DNA of 64,000 bases from the NCBI RefSeq assembly GCF_001428525.1, contig NZ_LMHW01000013.1:467132-531131 (forward strand). The letters run 5' to 3'. Below are positions 8,731 through 17,678 of the stretch, piece by piece. Each line of letters opens with the position of its first letter. Positions within the stretch are counted from its first letter, which is position 1. A model generated the notes under the pieces. It saw nothing but the letters and a program-made list of their open reading frames with translations. It searched no databases and was not told where the DNA came from. This DNA is from Flavobacterium sp. Root186 (GTDB lineage Bacteria; Bacteroidota; Bacteroidia; Flavobacteriales; Flavobacteriaceae). The translations under genes and the position numbers were made by a program.

Positions 8731-11700
8731 CTAAAAAATATACCTAACACCAAATTGAGCTTGCCATCTCGATGTTAAACTAGCATCATAACTAAACGTT
8801 TTTGTCTGGGTATTATTAAACGTATAAGTTGGTGTATTCCCCACAACAGTCACCCCAATAGGCTGAACACTGGTTGGCACCTGAACAACACCCCAATCAG
8901 AATTTAATAAATTTCCGAAATTTAAGATATCAATACTAAATTGAATAGTGTTTGTTTTTTCAGATGCTGATGAATATTTAAAATTATAATCCTGCAATAA
9001 TTTAATATCACATCGTCCTCTCCAAGGCGATATAGCACCATAACGCTCAGCATACTGCCCTCTACGATCTTTCATATATTTATCCTGCGAAATAAATTTA
9101 TCAAAAGCCTCCCCCTGACCAGCACCACTAAAAGTCATTTGGCCAATTTCTGCAGTTGTTGGAATATAAATCAAATCATTTACCGTAGAACCGTCTCCGT
9201 TAATATCTCCTCCATATGTATAATTAAAACGTCCGCCCTGAGCATATTCAAAAAATGCAGAAACTGTAGTCGCCCATTTATCCTTTCCGTATTTCCATTT
9301 TTTTGAAGCTACACCAATAAAACGGTTATTATCACCATATTTAGAATTCGAAAGCACATCATTATTTACATTTCCTAAAGCAGGATTAAAAGAAAAAGCA
9401 TCTCCGGTAATTTCTGCTTCAATAGAGTTAACATCCTTTGATTTCATATAATTATAAGCAATACTTGCATACAATCCGTTTACAAATGTTTTCTGCACTT
9501 TCACAGAAGCATTAAAAGCACTTCCTTTATTAGAATTCGTCATTACATAGGCATTATTTGCACCATGATCTGCAGCAACATAAATAGCCCTGTTATCTAC
9601 ACCTGCCAATACTCCTGTTGGAGGTTTTAATCCCCAGTTTTGTACATGTACCGCATTAATATCTCTATTAAGCGACAAATCAAGCGTTACGATATAATTA
9701 CTTTCAAATCTATGATCGTATCCTAAACTCGTTCTCCATACTTGCGGCCATTTATAATCCGGATCCATAATTTGTAAAAAGCTGTCATCTGCACCACTTA
9801 CCTGATTCCCTAACCAAACAAACGGAATTCTTCCTGTAAAAATTCCAGATCCTCCTCTAAGCTGTGAAGTTGCATTCCCTTTTACATCCCAGTTAAAACC
9901 TATACGAGGCGACCATAAAATCCTGTCACTAGGTAAATCTGTCGAAATCAACTTTACTGCCTCTCCTGTTTGAGGATTATAATAATCAATATTGTTATCC
10001 CTTCCTGCTCCTCCATTATCAGTATCGATATATTTTTGAATCAAATCAGCAGTATTAAAATACAACGGTTTATCAATTCTTAAACCAAAAGACAATTTAA
10101 AATCATTGCTTATACTAATATCATCCTGAGCATAAAGCGCCCACTGCCCAACATTTAGTTCTGCCAGTTTCCAGCCACCGTCGCTGCCTACAGCAAATTG
10201 GCTTTTAGCATTATATGTATCTTGTGCATACTGAAGATTTTGCGCAATAATACTTGTTGCATAGGGCTGCGCAGCATCATTTAAGAAATCTTGTACTGTA
10301 AAATAGGGCGTAAAGAATGTTCCAGCGTATCCATTTGGATTTCCAAAATTATCATAACCCGCTAAATTGAAAGAATTTTTAAATTCAAATTTTTCAAAAG
10401 AAGTTCCAAAAGTAAAAGCATGATTACTAACAGCATACGTTAGATTATCAGTAATTTGAATTACTTTTTGATCTAAAGTATTATTTATTGAAAATGGTTC
10501 ATGACCAGCAATAATATAATTTGATCCTGCTCCATCCTGAATATTTATTACAGGTGCCGGAACAGAAAACGGCTCTCTGTAATCATCAAAATGAGTATAA
10601 CCTGCCTGCAGCTTGTTCGATACAGATTCGCTAAATTTAGAATTCAGCTCCACTAAAAAGGAACTCAATTTATTATTAATTTGATATCCTGAATTTTGGA
10701 ATTGCAGTATGGAAGCATTTGGCCCTCTAAAACCTAATGCTGTTGGATGAGCCGGCTTATCTTTTGAAGCATCAAGAAAATTATAAATTACAGCTAATTT
10801 ATGATCATCTGTAATATTCCAATCTAATTTTATAATTCCTTTGCTTGAATTTGATTCATGCTTAAATCCCTGATAAGCACCCGTATTATAACCTAACTTC
10901 CCCAAGGCATCGGAAACTGCGATTAAATCAGATTCCAAAACCCTTGATTCATTAATTCCGGTAACACCATCATTATTATTAGCCACAAAATTAGAACCAA
11001 GATCACTTCGTTTATCGATTTCAAAATTCCCAAAAATGAATAATTTATCTTTAATGATTGGCGCACCCAAACTAAATCCTGCCTGAGTCTGCTCTAATGA
11101 AGGCACAAATATTTTTTCTCCTTTAATTTTACTTCCCGTTAAATCCTGATTTCTGTAAAAAGCATAAGCAGTTCCATGAATTTCATTCGTTCCCGATTTC
11201 GTAACTGCATTTACAGAAGCTCCTGTAAAACCGGATAAAGTTACATCATAAGGAGCTGTAGCAACCTGAATCTGTTCAATTGCATCTAACGAAATGGGCT
11301 GAGCACCCGTTTGTCCTCCGGGAGTTGCAGCATCAAGCCCGAAAGGATTATTAAAAACTGCTCCGTTTAAGGAGTAATTGTTATATTGATCATTTCTACC
11401 ACCAAAAGATCCTCCGCTCGCGGTTGGCTCAAGACGGGTAAAATCCTCTGCTGATCTTGAAATTGTTGGAAGCGCTGTTAGCTCTCTTCTTCCAATTGTT
11501 GTCTCGGCACCAGTTTTTCCACTTTTAAAAACTTTATCTTTCGAGGTAACTTTAACTTCTTCAAGAGTCTGACTTTCATCAGCAAGAAGTACATCTATAT
11601 TAAATGGTTTTCCTAAATCCAGATATATGTCATTATATTCCTGAGTTTGATACCCAACAAACGTTACTAAAATCTTGTAAGGCCCGCCAATTCTCATATT

Positions 11701-11901
11701 CAAAATATTAAATCTTCCATTTTCATTGGAAACAGCAGAATATTTAGTTCCAGTTGGAGTATGAACTGCTAAGATACCAGCTCCAGGCAATAGTTCATTT
11801 CCTGAACTTTTTACAATACCCTTAATACTCGACGTTGTGGTCTGTCCTGTGGTTACGGTGAGTCCCAACACACATAACATTAATGCAAATAGTTTTTTCA
11901 T
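8731..11901 (-). CDS. TonB-dependent receptor, Oar-like with N-terminal carboxypeptidase-regulatory domain
   Basis: An outer-membrane protein of 1056 residues. A signal peptide (MKKLFALMLCVLGLTVTTGQ) is followed by a CarboxypepD_reg-like domain (about residues 25-110, with a SSIKGIVKSSGNELLPGAG start). Then comes a plug domain containing RRELTALPTISRSAEDFTRLEP, FGGRNDQYNNYSLNGA and the PYDVTLSGFTGASVNAVTKSG segment typical of Oar proteins. A large beta-barrel follows, ending in an aromatic FGVRYIF terminus. The Oar group includes TonB-linked proteins used in surface adhesion and protein or peptide uptake. No SusD partner is adjacent, which argues against a glycan system. A TAATTTTG element (11938-11931) lies in an inverted repeat just upstream. 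Confidence 0.88.
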   Translation of the reverse strand: MKKLFALMLCVLGLTVTTGQTTTSSIKGIVKSSGNELLPGAGILAVHTPTGTKYSAVSNENGRFNILNMRIGGPYKILVTFVGYQTQEYNDIYLDLGKPFNIDVLLADESQTLEEVKVTSKDKVFKSGKTGAETTIGRRELTALPTISRSAEDFTRLEPTASGGSFGGRNDQYNNYSLNGAVFNNPFGLDAATPGGQTGAQPISLDAIEQIQVATAPYDVTLSGFTGASVNAVTKSGTNEIHGTAYAFYRNQDLTGSKIKGEKIFVPSLEQTQAGFSLGAPIIKDKLFIFGNFEIDKRSDLGSNFVANNNDGVTGINESRVLESDLIAVSDALGKLGYNTGAYQGFKHESNSSKGIIKLDWNITDDHKLAVIYNFLDASKDKPAHPTALGFRGPNASILQFQNSGYQINNKLSSFLVELNSKFSESVSNKLQAGYTHFDDYREPFSVPAPVINIQDGAGSNYIIAGHEPFSINNTLDQKVIQITDNLTYAVSNHAFTFGTSFEKFEFKNSFNLAGYDNFGNPNGYAGTFFTPYFTVQDFLNDAAQPYATSIIAQNLQYAQDTYNAKSQFAVGSDGGWKLAELNVGQWALYAQDDISISNDFKLSFGLRIDKPLYFNTADLIQKYIDTDNGGAGRDNNIDYYNPQTGEAVKLISTDLPSDRILWSPRIGFNWDVKGNATSQLRGGSGIFTGRIPFVWLGNQVSGADDSFLQIMDPDYKWPQVWRTSLGYDHRFESNYIVTLDLSLNRDINAVHVQNWGLKPPTGVLAGVDNRAIYVAADHGANNAYVMTNSNKGSAFNASVKVQKTFVNGLYASIAYNYMKSKDVNSIEAEITGDAFSFNPALGNVNNDVLSNSKYGDNNRFIGVASKKWKYGKDKWATTVSAFFEYAQGGRFNYTYGGDINGDGSTVNDLIYIPTTAEIGQMTFSGAGQGEAFDKFISQDKYMKDRRGQYAERYGAISPWRGRCDIKLLQDYNFKYSSASEKTNTIQFSIDILNFGNLLNSDWGVVQVPTSVQPIGVTVVGNTPTYTFNNTQTKTFSYDASLTSRWQAQFGVRYIF

Positions 11902-11909
11902 TTTCCTGG

Positions 11910-11938
11910 TTTTGAGTGAGTTAATTCACTCAAAATTA
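11910..11938 (-). promoter_or_regulatory. Candidate promoter and operator of the Oar-like receptor
   Basis: A perfect inverted repeat, TTTTGAGTGA (11910-11919) and TCACTCAAAA (11926-11935) with a 6-base spacer, overlaps a -7-like TAATTTTG on the minus strand (11938-11931). It ends 9 bases before the receptor start. No TTG lies at the usual distance upstream. The placement suggests a repressor site or a 5' leader hairpin. Confidence 0.5.
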
Positions 11939-11945
11939 GGCAAAA

Positions 11946-11971
11946 AAAAATCACTCCTAAGAGTGATTTTT
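11946..11971 (-). terminator. Terminator of the rpsF-rpsR-rplI operon
   Basis: AAAAATCACTC (11946-11956) pairs perfectly with GAGTGATTTTT (11961-11971) around CTAA. A and T runs on both sides would allow function in either direction. It lies just past rplI and before the receptor promoter. Confidence 0.85.
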
Positions 11972-12001
11972 ATATTTTATTAACAAGAAGTTAACAAAAT
12001 G

Positions 12002-12442
12002 TTATTTTTCAGCGATAATCTCGTATGGTAATTCAACGATAACATCTCTATGTAAACGGATGCTAGCTGTATATTTTCCTGTACGTTTTACGATACCACT
12101 AGTGATGAATTTTCTATCAATAGCGTTACCAGATTTCTCTAAAGCTTCAGCAATGTCGATGTTTGTGATAGAACCAAAAAGTTTCTCTCCACCAGCTTTT
12201 GCAGTAAGTTTAATTTCAAGAGCTTTTAAAGTTTCAGCTAATGCTTTAGCATCAGCAACAACTTTAGCTTCTTTATGTGCTCTTTGTTTTAGATTTTCAG
12301 CTAAAACTTTTTTAGCAGAAGGAGTTGCTAATGAAGCAAAACCTTGAGGAATTAAAAAGTTACGACCGTAACCAGGTTTTACAGATACTACATCATCTTT
12401 AAATCCTAGGTTTTGTACGTCTTGTTTTAAAATAAGTTCCAT
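12002..12442 (-). CDS. rplI: 50S ribosomal protein bL9
   Basis: A 146-residue protein of normal bL9 length. The N-terminal RNA-binding lobe starts MELILKQDVQNLGFKDDVVSVKPGYGRNFLIPQG, with the conserved Gly-rich GYGRN(F/Y)L(I/L)P segment. A long helix rich in Lys and Ala (about 42-75) links it to the C-terminal lobe, which includes GGEKLFGSIT. It binds 23S rRNA near the L1 stalk. It is the last gene of the rpsF-rpsR-rplI operon, 66 bases after rpsR, and is followed by a strong hairpin terminator. Confidence 0.97.
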   Translation of the reverse strand: MELILKQDVQNLGFKDDVVSVKPGYGRNFLIPQGFASLATPSAKKVLAENLKQRAHKEAKVVADAKALAETLKALEIKLTAKAGGEKLFGSITNIDIAEALEKSGNAIDRKFITSGIVKRTGKYTASIRLHRDVIVELPYEIIAEK

Positions 12443-12508
12443 GTTGTTGTCCTTATATTTTAGAAGTTAGGTTCTGTTTAAACAGAAACCAGCGACTAGA
12501 GTTTTTAA

Positions 12509-12805
12509 TTATTTTAATAAATCGGCCACGTATGGCATTAAAGCTAAGTGACGAGCTCTTTTTACAGCTACAGAAACTTTTCTTTGGTATTTTAATGAAG
12601 TTCCAGTTAAACGACGAGGAAGAATTTTCCCTTGCTCATTTACGAATTTCAACAAGAAATCAGCATCTTTATAATCGATGTATTTGATTCCTGATTTTTT
12701 GAAACGGCAATACTTTTTAGTTTTGTTAGTTTCAATGTTTAAAGGCGTTAAATATCTGATATCTCCGTCTTTTTTTCCTTTTGCAGATTGCTCTATTGTA
12801 GACAT
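12509..12805 (-). CDS. rpsR: 30S ribosomal protein bS18
   Basis: A 98-residue protein. The core KKYCRFKKSGIKYIDYKDADFL, then GKILPRRLTGTSLKYQRKV and AVKRARHLALMPY, is diagnostic of bS18. S18 pairs with S6 on the platform of the small subunit. It starts 5 bases after the rpsF stop, so the two partners are translated from one message. A short Lys-rich N-terminal extension (residues 1-20) precedes the core, as is common in Bacteroidetes. Confidence 0.97.
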   Translation of the reverse strand: MSTIEQSAKGKKDGDIRYLTPLNIETNKTKKYCRFKKSGIKYIDYKDADFLLKFVNEQGKILPRRLTGTSLKYQRKVSVAVKRARHLALMPYVADLLK

Positions 12806-12810
12806 AATGA

Positions 12811-13152
12811 TTAAGCTTTAGTAGATTTTAATTTTGCTCTTCTTCTCTCCGCCCATGAAATAGCATGCTTGTCTAAACTTACAGTTAAGAAACGCATAAC
12901 TCTTTCGTCACGTCTAAATTCAGTTTCAAAAGCAATTAGAACTTCTCCAGCTACTTTGAACTCAAATAAGTGATAAAAACCACTTTTTTTGTTTTGGATT
13001 TCGTAAGCCATTTTTTTAAGACCCCAATCCTCTTTTGATACCATTTCAGCTCCTCTACTAGTAAGAAATTCTTCAAATTTCGTTACTGTTTCCTTCACCT
13101 GAACCTCAGATAAAACGGGATTTAAAATGAAAACAGTTTCATAATGATTCAT
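12811..13152 (-). CDS. rpsF: 30S ribosomal protein bS6
   Basis: A 113-residue protein with the S6 fold signature MNHYETVFILNPVLSEVQV at the N-terminus, the central GLKKMAYEIQNKKSGFYHLFEF strand pair and the RRDERVMRFLTV segment. It binds the 16S platform as a dimer with S18, encoded next. It heads a three-gene operon. A well-formed Flavobacterium promoter lies just upstream and predicts a leader of only about 25 bases, leaving little room for a long S6:S18-type leader. Confidence 0.97.
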   Translation of the reverse strand: MNHYETVFILNPVLSEVQVKETVTKFEEFLTSRGAEMVSKEDWGLKKMAYEIQNKKSGFYHLFEFKVAGEVLIAFETEFRRDERVMRFLTVSLDKHAISWAERRRAKLKSTKA

Positions 13153-13183
13153 AAATAAAAAATTTATTTGTTAAAATTGGGTG

Positions 13184-13213
13184 CAAAAGTAACCATTATT
13201 TTTAAATATACAA
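13184..13213 (-). promoter_or_regulatory. Promoter of the rpsF-rpsR-rplI operon
   Basis: On the minus strand TTG (13213-13211), a 19-base spacer and TACTTTTG (13191-13184) match the Bacteroidetes -33/-7 consensus TTG-N19-TAnnTTTG exactly. The rpsF ATG at 13152 is about 32 bases downstream of the -7 element. Confidence 0.8.
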
Positions 13214-13329
13214 CACATTTTTTCTATTATTCGTCATACTGCAAAAAATATACGTCTATTTTAGTTTTTTTTCCAAAAAAACTATACATTTACTACTGCT
13301 ATCCTGAATTTATTCTAAATTTAAATGTT

Positions 13330-14028
13330 ATGAAACTAAACTGTGTTGTTGTGGATGATAGTTCTATACAAAGGACAATTATTGCAAAATTAGTTAATAA
13401 TCACCCAGGTTTGCACTTAATCGGGGATTTTTCTAATGCAATAGAAGCAAAAAGTTGTATCTCATTAAATAATATCGACTTAATTTTTCTTGATATAGAA
13501 ATGCCTGTCATTAATGGCTTTGATTTTCTTGATGGTTTAAAATCTAAACCACAAATTATATTTATCACTTCTAAAGCTGAATATGCTTTAAAAGCTTTTG
13601 ATTATGATGCCACTGATTATCTGCAAAAACCAATCGCTGTAGATCGTTTTAACGCTTCTGTAAAAAGGGCAATTGATATGCATTTGCTTAAAAAAGAAGT
13701 CAAAGAAGAAGAAGGCGAACATATTTTCATTAAAAGCAACCTTAAAAAGCTTAAAATATTTACAGCTAAAATCAAATGGATTGAAGCCTTTGGAGATTAT
13801 GTAAGAGTGGTAACCGAAGATGACAGCAATCTGGTACTTTCTACAATGAAATCTTTTGAAAACGATTTATCAAAAGACAAATTCATTCGTGTACACAAAT
13901 CGTATATCATTAATATTGATAAGGTAGAACGCTTTAATAGTAAATTTGCTGAAATTGGGATTACCAAAATTCCGCTTAGCCGAAACAAGAAAGAAGATTT
14001 AGTAAAAGCACTATCAACTTCTAATTAA
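13330..14028 (+). CDS. LytTR-family response regulator
   Basis: A two-component response regulator of 232 residues. The receiver domain (about 1-120) has the acidic pair D9-D10, the phospho-acceptor D55 in FLDIEMP, T80 and K100 in DYLQKP. The LytTR DNA-binding domain follows (about 125-228), with FIKSNLKKLKIF, WIEAFGDYV and IRVHKSYIINIDKV motifs. The frame is open 162 bases further upstream, but that part is AT-rich low-complexity sequence crossing the rpsF promoter, so the ATG at 13330 is chosen. No histidine kinase is adjacent, so this is an orphan here. Its last four bases overlap the convergent priA stop. Confidence 0.92.
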   Translation: MKLNCVVVDDSSIQRTIIAKLVNNHPGLHLIGDFSNAIEAKSCISLNNIDLIFLDIEMPVINGFDFLDGLKSKPQIIFITSKAEYALKAFDYDATDYLQKPIAVDRFNASVKRAIDMHLLKKEVKEEEGEHIFIKSNLKKLKIFTAKIKWIEAFGDYVRVVTEDDSNLVLSTMKSFENDLSKDKFIRVHKSYIINIDKVERFNSKFAEIGITKIPLSRNKKEDLVKALSTSN

Positions 14029-16472
14029 TAGAAATCGACATTTACAGTAACTTTTATCGCTCTATATTGCGCAACCGCTTCAAAACTATTCAACATTTTC
14101 TGAATAGTTTTTTTTGTGTTTCCTAAATGCAGGTTTTGCGGAATTTTAATTAATATCGTCCTTATATATTCATTTCGTATTCTGCTTATTACCGGTTCTT
14201 CAGGACCTAAAACAGGCATGTTCAAGTTTTGACTTAAAACCTGATACAGCCACATTGATCCTTCTTTCAATTTATCAAAATCACGATGCTTTATCGTTAG
14301 TTTAATAATCCTGAAATACGGCGGATATCTATAAATCTGTCTGTCATACAATTGCTCCTTATACATACCTATATAATTATGGTTTGTAACCTGCTGAATT
14401 GTATTGTGACTCGGATTATAAGTCTGAATAACTACTTTACCTTGTTTTTCTGATCTTCCGGCTCTTCCTGCCACTTGTGTCATCATTTGAAAACTACGCT
14501 CAAAAGCTCTAAAATCAGGATGATGCAGCATATTATCTGCATTCATTATTCCAACCAGACTCACATTATCAAAATCCAAACCTTTGGCCAGCATTTGTGT
14601 CCCTACCAAAATATCAATTTCTCTATTTTTAAAGGTATCGATAATCTTTTCAAAACCGAATTTTCCACGAGTTGTATCCTGATCCATTCTTGCTGTTTTG
14701 GCTTTCGGAAAAAGCGACAACAACTCCTGCTCTATTTGTTCTGTTCCAAAACCTTTGGTCGTTAAATCAATACTGGAACAACTATGACAATGCGTTGGTT
14801 TAGCAATTGCATATCCACAATAATGGCAGCGCAATTGGTTTTTAAATTTATGAAAAGTCAAACTCACATCGCATTGCTGACAATGCGGTACGTGCCCACA
14901 GGTGATACATTCTATTATAGGAGAATATCCTCTTCTATTTTGAAACAAAATTACTTGTTCGCCCAAAGACAAAGCTTCAGCAATTTCTTCTATTAAAACA
15001 TCGCTAAAATGCCCCGTCATTCTTTTTCTGAAATGCTTGTCTTTTAAATCTACCAAAACAACTTCAGGCATTCGAACATTTTTATAACGTTCTGTAAGCG
15101 TAACTAAACTGTATTTTTCACTCTGTGTATTAAAATAGGTTTCAATACTTGGCGTTGCAGAACCTAAAAGCACTTTGGCATTATGAAAATTAGCCAAAAC
15201 AATTGCCGCATCTCTGGCGTGATATCTCGGCGCAGGGTCTGTCTGTTTAAAAGTCTGTTCATGTTCTTCATCAACTATTAACAAACCAAGATCATTAAAA
15301 GGTAAAAACAAGGCAGACCTCGCTCCTATTACAATTTGTGCTTTCTCTGAATTTTCGAGTGTTTGTTTCCAAACCTCAACTCTTTCATTATTACTGTATT
15401 TAGAATGAAAAACAGCTACTTTATCTCCAAAATGTAATCGTAAACGAGAAACTAACTGCGTTGTAAGTGCAATTTCCGGAAGAAGATACAAAACCTGTCT
15501 TCCCGTCTGCAGATATTCTTCGATTAATTTAATATAAATTTCTGTTTTTCCGCTTGAAGTAACGCCGTGAAGCAAACAAACTTCTTTTTCAGAAAAACTA
15601 TCTTTTATTGCTAAAAAAGCATTTTCCTGTGCTTCACTTAATTGTAATTCTTTATCTGTTTTTTCTCCGTTAAATAGAACACGGTCTTGCTGTAAATAAT
15701 ATTCTTCGAAGATTTCATTCTTAACCAAAGTTTTTACAACTGCTGAACTTGAGCCGGAAACTTCAACCAGTTTTTTTTCCGTTATTGGTTTCTTTTCCGA
15801 AGCACTTATTTGAAAATAAGCCAGAACAATTTCTTTTTGTTTATCACTTCTCAAAATATCCAGCAAATCACTCAAACCTTGATCTGTTTCATATTTTGAA
15901 TGTAATTTTACATAGCGAACCAGTTTTGGTTTGTAGCTTTCTTTTATTTCTTCTTCTAAAACTATAATATCCCTTGCTATTAATTTTTGAAGAATTGGCA
16001 GGATATTTTTTTTATTTAAGATCGAAGCAATTTCCTGAACTTTTAGCGAACTTTGATGCTGTAGTGCTTCGTAAACCAAAAATTCATCATCAGAAAGTTC
16101 AGAATCATTGACAACGACTTCTGGTTTATGCGAGACAATAGTTTCACTTTCTAATAATAATCCGGTTGGGAATGCTCCGCGATACACATCGCCAATACCG
16201 CACATATAATAATTGGCAACCCAAAGCCAGTGTTTAATCTGCGTTTCGGTTGCAATTGGTTTTTCATCTAAAATTTGATGAATTTCTTTCGCATCATATA
16301 ATGTGGGCGCATTTTCATGTATATCTGATACAAGCGCTGTATATATTTTACTTTTACCAAAAGGCACCGCCACACGCATTCCTTTTTTTATAAAATGGAA
16401 TTCGGCCTCAGAAACACGATATGTAAAGGTTTTTGCTAAGGAAAGCGGTAAAATAACTTCGATAAAAAACAT
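14025..16472 (-). CDS. priA: Primosomal replication restart helicase PriA
   Basis: An 815-residue superfamily 2 DNA helicase that reloads the replisome at stalled forks. An N-terminal 3'-binding domain starts MFFIEVILPLSLAKTFTYRV. Walker A GVTSSGKT is at about 303-310 and the DEEH Walker B box at 401-404. Eight zinc-binding cysteines (about 522, 525, 531, 534, 549, 552, 562, 565) sit in the pattern expected for PriA. The C-terminal helicase motifs include GTQMLAKGLDFDNVSLVGI and QMMTQVAGRAGR. A -7-like TAACTTTG (16498-16491) sits across the end of the upstream beta-lactamase gene, so priA probably has its own promoter. The 3' end overlaps the convergent response regulator by 4 bases. Confidence 0.97.
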   Translation of the reverse strand: MFFIEVILPLSLAKTFTYRVSEAEFHFIKKGMRVAVPFGKSKIYTALVSDIHENAPTLYDAKEIHQILDEKPIATETQIKHWLWVANYYMCGIGDVYRGAFPTGLLLESETIVSHKPEVVVNDSELSDDEFLVYEALQHQSSLKVQEIASILNKKNILPILQKLIARDIIVLEEEIKESYKPKLVRYVKLHSKYETDQGLSDLLDILRSDKQKEIVLAYFQISASEKKPITEKKLVEVSGSSSAVVKTLVKNEIFEEYYLQQDRVLFNGEKTDKELQLSEAQENAFLAIKDSFSEKEVCLLHGVTSSGKTEIYIKLIEEYLQTGRQVLYLLPEIALTTQLVSRLRLHFGDKVAVFHSKYSNNERVEVWKQTLENSEKAQIVIGARSALFLPFNDLGLLIVDEEHEQTFKQTDPAPRYHARDAAIVLANFHNAKVLLGSATPSIETYFNTQSEKYSLVTLTERYKNVRMPEVVLVDLKDKHFRKRMTGHFSDVLIEEIAEALSLGEQVILFQNRRGYSPIIECITCGHVPHCQQCDVSLTFHKFKNQLRCHYCGYAIAKPTHCHSCSSIDLTTKGFGTEQIEQELLSLFPKAKTARMDQDTTRGKFGFEKIIDTFKNREIDILVGTQMLAKGLDFDNVSLVGIMNADNMLHHPDFRAFERSFQMMTQVAGRAGRSEKQGKVVIQTYNPSHNTIQQVTNHNYIGMYKEQLYDRQIYRYPPYFRIIKLTIKHRDFDKLKEGSMWLYQVLSQNLNMPVLGPEEPVISRIRNEYIRTILIKIPQNLHLGNTKKTIQKMLNSFEAVAQYRAIKVTVNVDFY

Positions 16473-16495
16473 GTACTAAATATATGAGTGCAAAG

Positions 16496-17242
16496 TTACT
16501 TTTTTCCAGAAGATTTTTGAGCCAAATACTCATTAACCAATTTCAAAGTATGATTTAAAGATTCTGTATTAGTCCAGTCTTCATGTCCCGGAATAATATA
16601 TATCGGATTTTTAAATTTTGCCTTCACTTTACCTATCGATTTTTTCCATTCTTTTACGTCAGAATCTGCTAAATAACCAAGATCTGCAGCATCGGCACTT
16701 TTTATAAAACAAGCTCCGTAAAGCACTTTTTCTTTATCAAACCAAACTACAATATTATCAGATGCATGACCTTTTCCCGGATAATAAACCTCAAAAGTAT
16801 GCTGTCCAACTGTAAAAGTTTTATCATTTGGAATTATAAATTCTGCTCTGGGTTTCTTTTCTTTTTTAAGAATATCATCCGTTAACTTAATTGAATACGT
16901 TTTGATTCCTTTTTTTCTATAGAAATCAAATCCTCCTGCACGATCATCGTGAGAATGTGTTGCAAAAAGCATAATAACTTCTTTATTATGTTTTGCTTTT
17001 ATACTATCTAATAAAGGTTGAAACTGAGTTTCATCCCAAGGTGCATCAAATAAAACAACCCCTTTATCTGTAACCAAATACATGGCATTGGCAGAAATCA
17101 ATGTTCCATTGTAATCATGAAATGTTTTATAAACATAAAAGTCACCTGTAAGATGACTTATTGGTAATGGCGAATTTTTCTTTTGTCCAAAACTACTTAA
17201 GGTTATGACCAAGAATAAAACTATCGAAGCTAATTTTTGCAT
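16496..17242 (-). CDS. Subclass B1 metallo-beta-lactamase (IND/JOHN-like)
   Basis: A 248-residue periplasmic zinc hydrolase that opens the beta-lactam ring; B1 enzymes usually include carbapenems. Signal peptide MQKLASIVLFLVITLSSFGQ. All zinc ligands of subclass B1 are present: H96-x-H98-x-D100 in HSHDD, H159 in GKGHASDN, C178 in YGACFIKS and H220 in IPGHEDW. K181 stands at the substrate-carboxylate position. The length and the KSADAADLGYL block resemble the intrinsic enzymes of Flavobacterium and Chryseobacterium. It lies 6 bases after the DUF2147 gene, with no mobile element nearby, so it looks like a resident chromosomal gene. Resistance itself is not shown by sequence. Confidence 0.93.
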   Translation of the reverse strand: MQKLASIVLFLVITLSSFGQKKNSPLPISHLTGDFYVYKTFHDYNGTLISANAMYLVTDKGVVLFDAPWDETQFQPLLDSIKAKHNKEVIMLFATHSHDDRAGGFDFYRKKGIKTYSIKLTDDILKKEKKPRAEFIIPNDKTFTVGQHTFEVYYPGKGHASDNIVVWFDKEKVLYGACFIKSADAADLGYLADSDVKEWKKSIGKVKAKFKNPIYIIPGHEDWTNTESLNHTLKLVNEYLAQKSSGKK

Positions 17243-17248
17243 TTAATT

Positions 17249-17677
17249 TTAGTTTTTTACGCGTGTCCAGTATTGTGTTCTTCCCATAATAGAAATTCCT
17301 ACATAGCCGCGAAGTTTTAATTTATCTGCAGATTCTAATGAGATATAACATTTGTATTTTTTACCGCTTGTTGGATCTAAAATTGTTCCTCCGTTATATT
17401 CTGAACCGTCTTTTTTAAGACCGTTAATAATGATCATTCCTAAAATTGGTTTGTTTTTTTCTGCACCTTCACACTTCACACAAACGTCTTTTTTATGATT
17501 CTCGCGAAGTATTTCTGTAATCTTCCCGTAAATTTTTCCTGATTTTTCGTAAATCTCAACTACAGATTTAGCTTCTCCCGTTTCATCATCAATGGTCTTC
17601 CATTTTCCTACAACACTTTGAGCCTGAATACTCAATGCAAAGAAAAACACACCAATCGTTAACATCCAATTTTTCAT
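17249..17677 (-). CDS. DUF2147 domain exported protein
   Basis: A 142-residue protein with a signal peptide (MKNWMLTIGVFFFALSIQAQ) and a single DUF2147 domain. The hallmarks are VGKWKTIDDETG near the N-terminus, a C-x2-C pair in VCVKCEG, GGTILDPTSGKKYKC, and a C-terminal LRGYVGISIMGRTQYWTR. The domain is predicted to form a lipocalin-like small barrel in the periplasm; its ligand is unknown. It sits one base after the YihY-family stop and 6 bases before the beta-lactamase, so the three are probably co-transcribed. Confidence 0.88.
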   Translation of the reverse strand: MKNWMLTIGVFFFALSIQAQSVVGKWKTIDDETGEAKSVVEIYEKSGKIYGKITEILRENHKKDVCVKCEGAEKNKPILGMIIINGLKKDGSEYNGGTILDPTSGKKYKCYISLESADKLKLRGYVGISIMGRTQYWTRVKN

Positions 17678-17678
17678 A

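Noticed and set aside
12811..13213. S6:S18 binding leader upstream of rpsF
   Set aside because: The -7 element lies only 32 bases before the start codon, leaving no room for the structured leader unless another promoter exists.
13168..13329. 54-residue N-terminal extension of the LytTR regulator
   Set aside because: Aromatic and Lys-rich low-complexity sequence that runs across the rpsF promoter; the receiver domain begins properly at the ATG at 13330.
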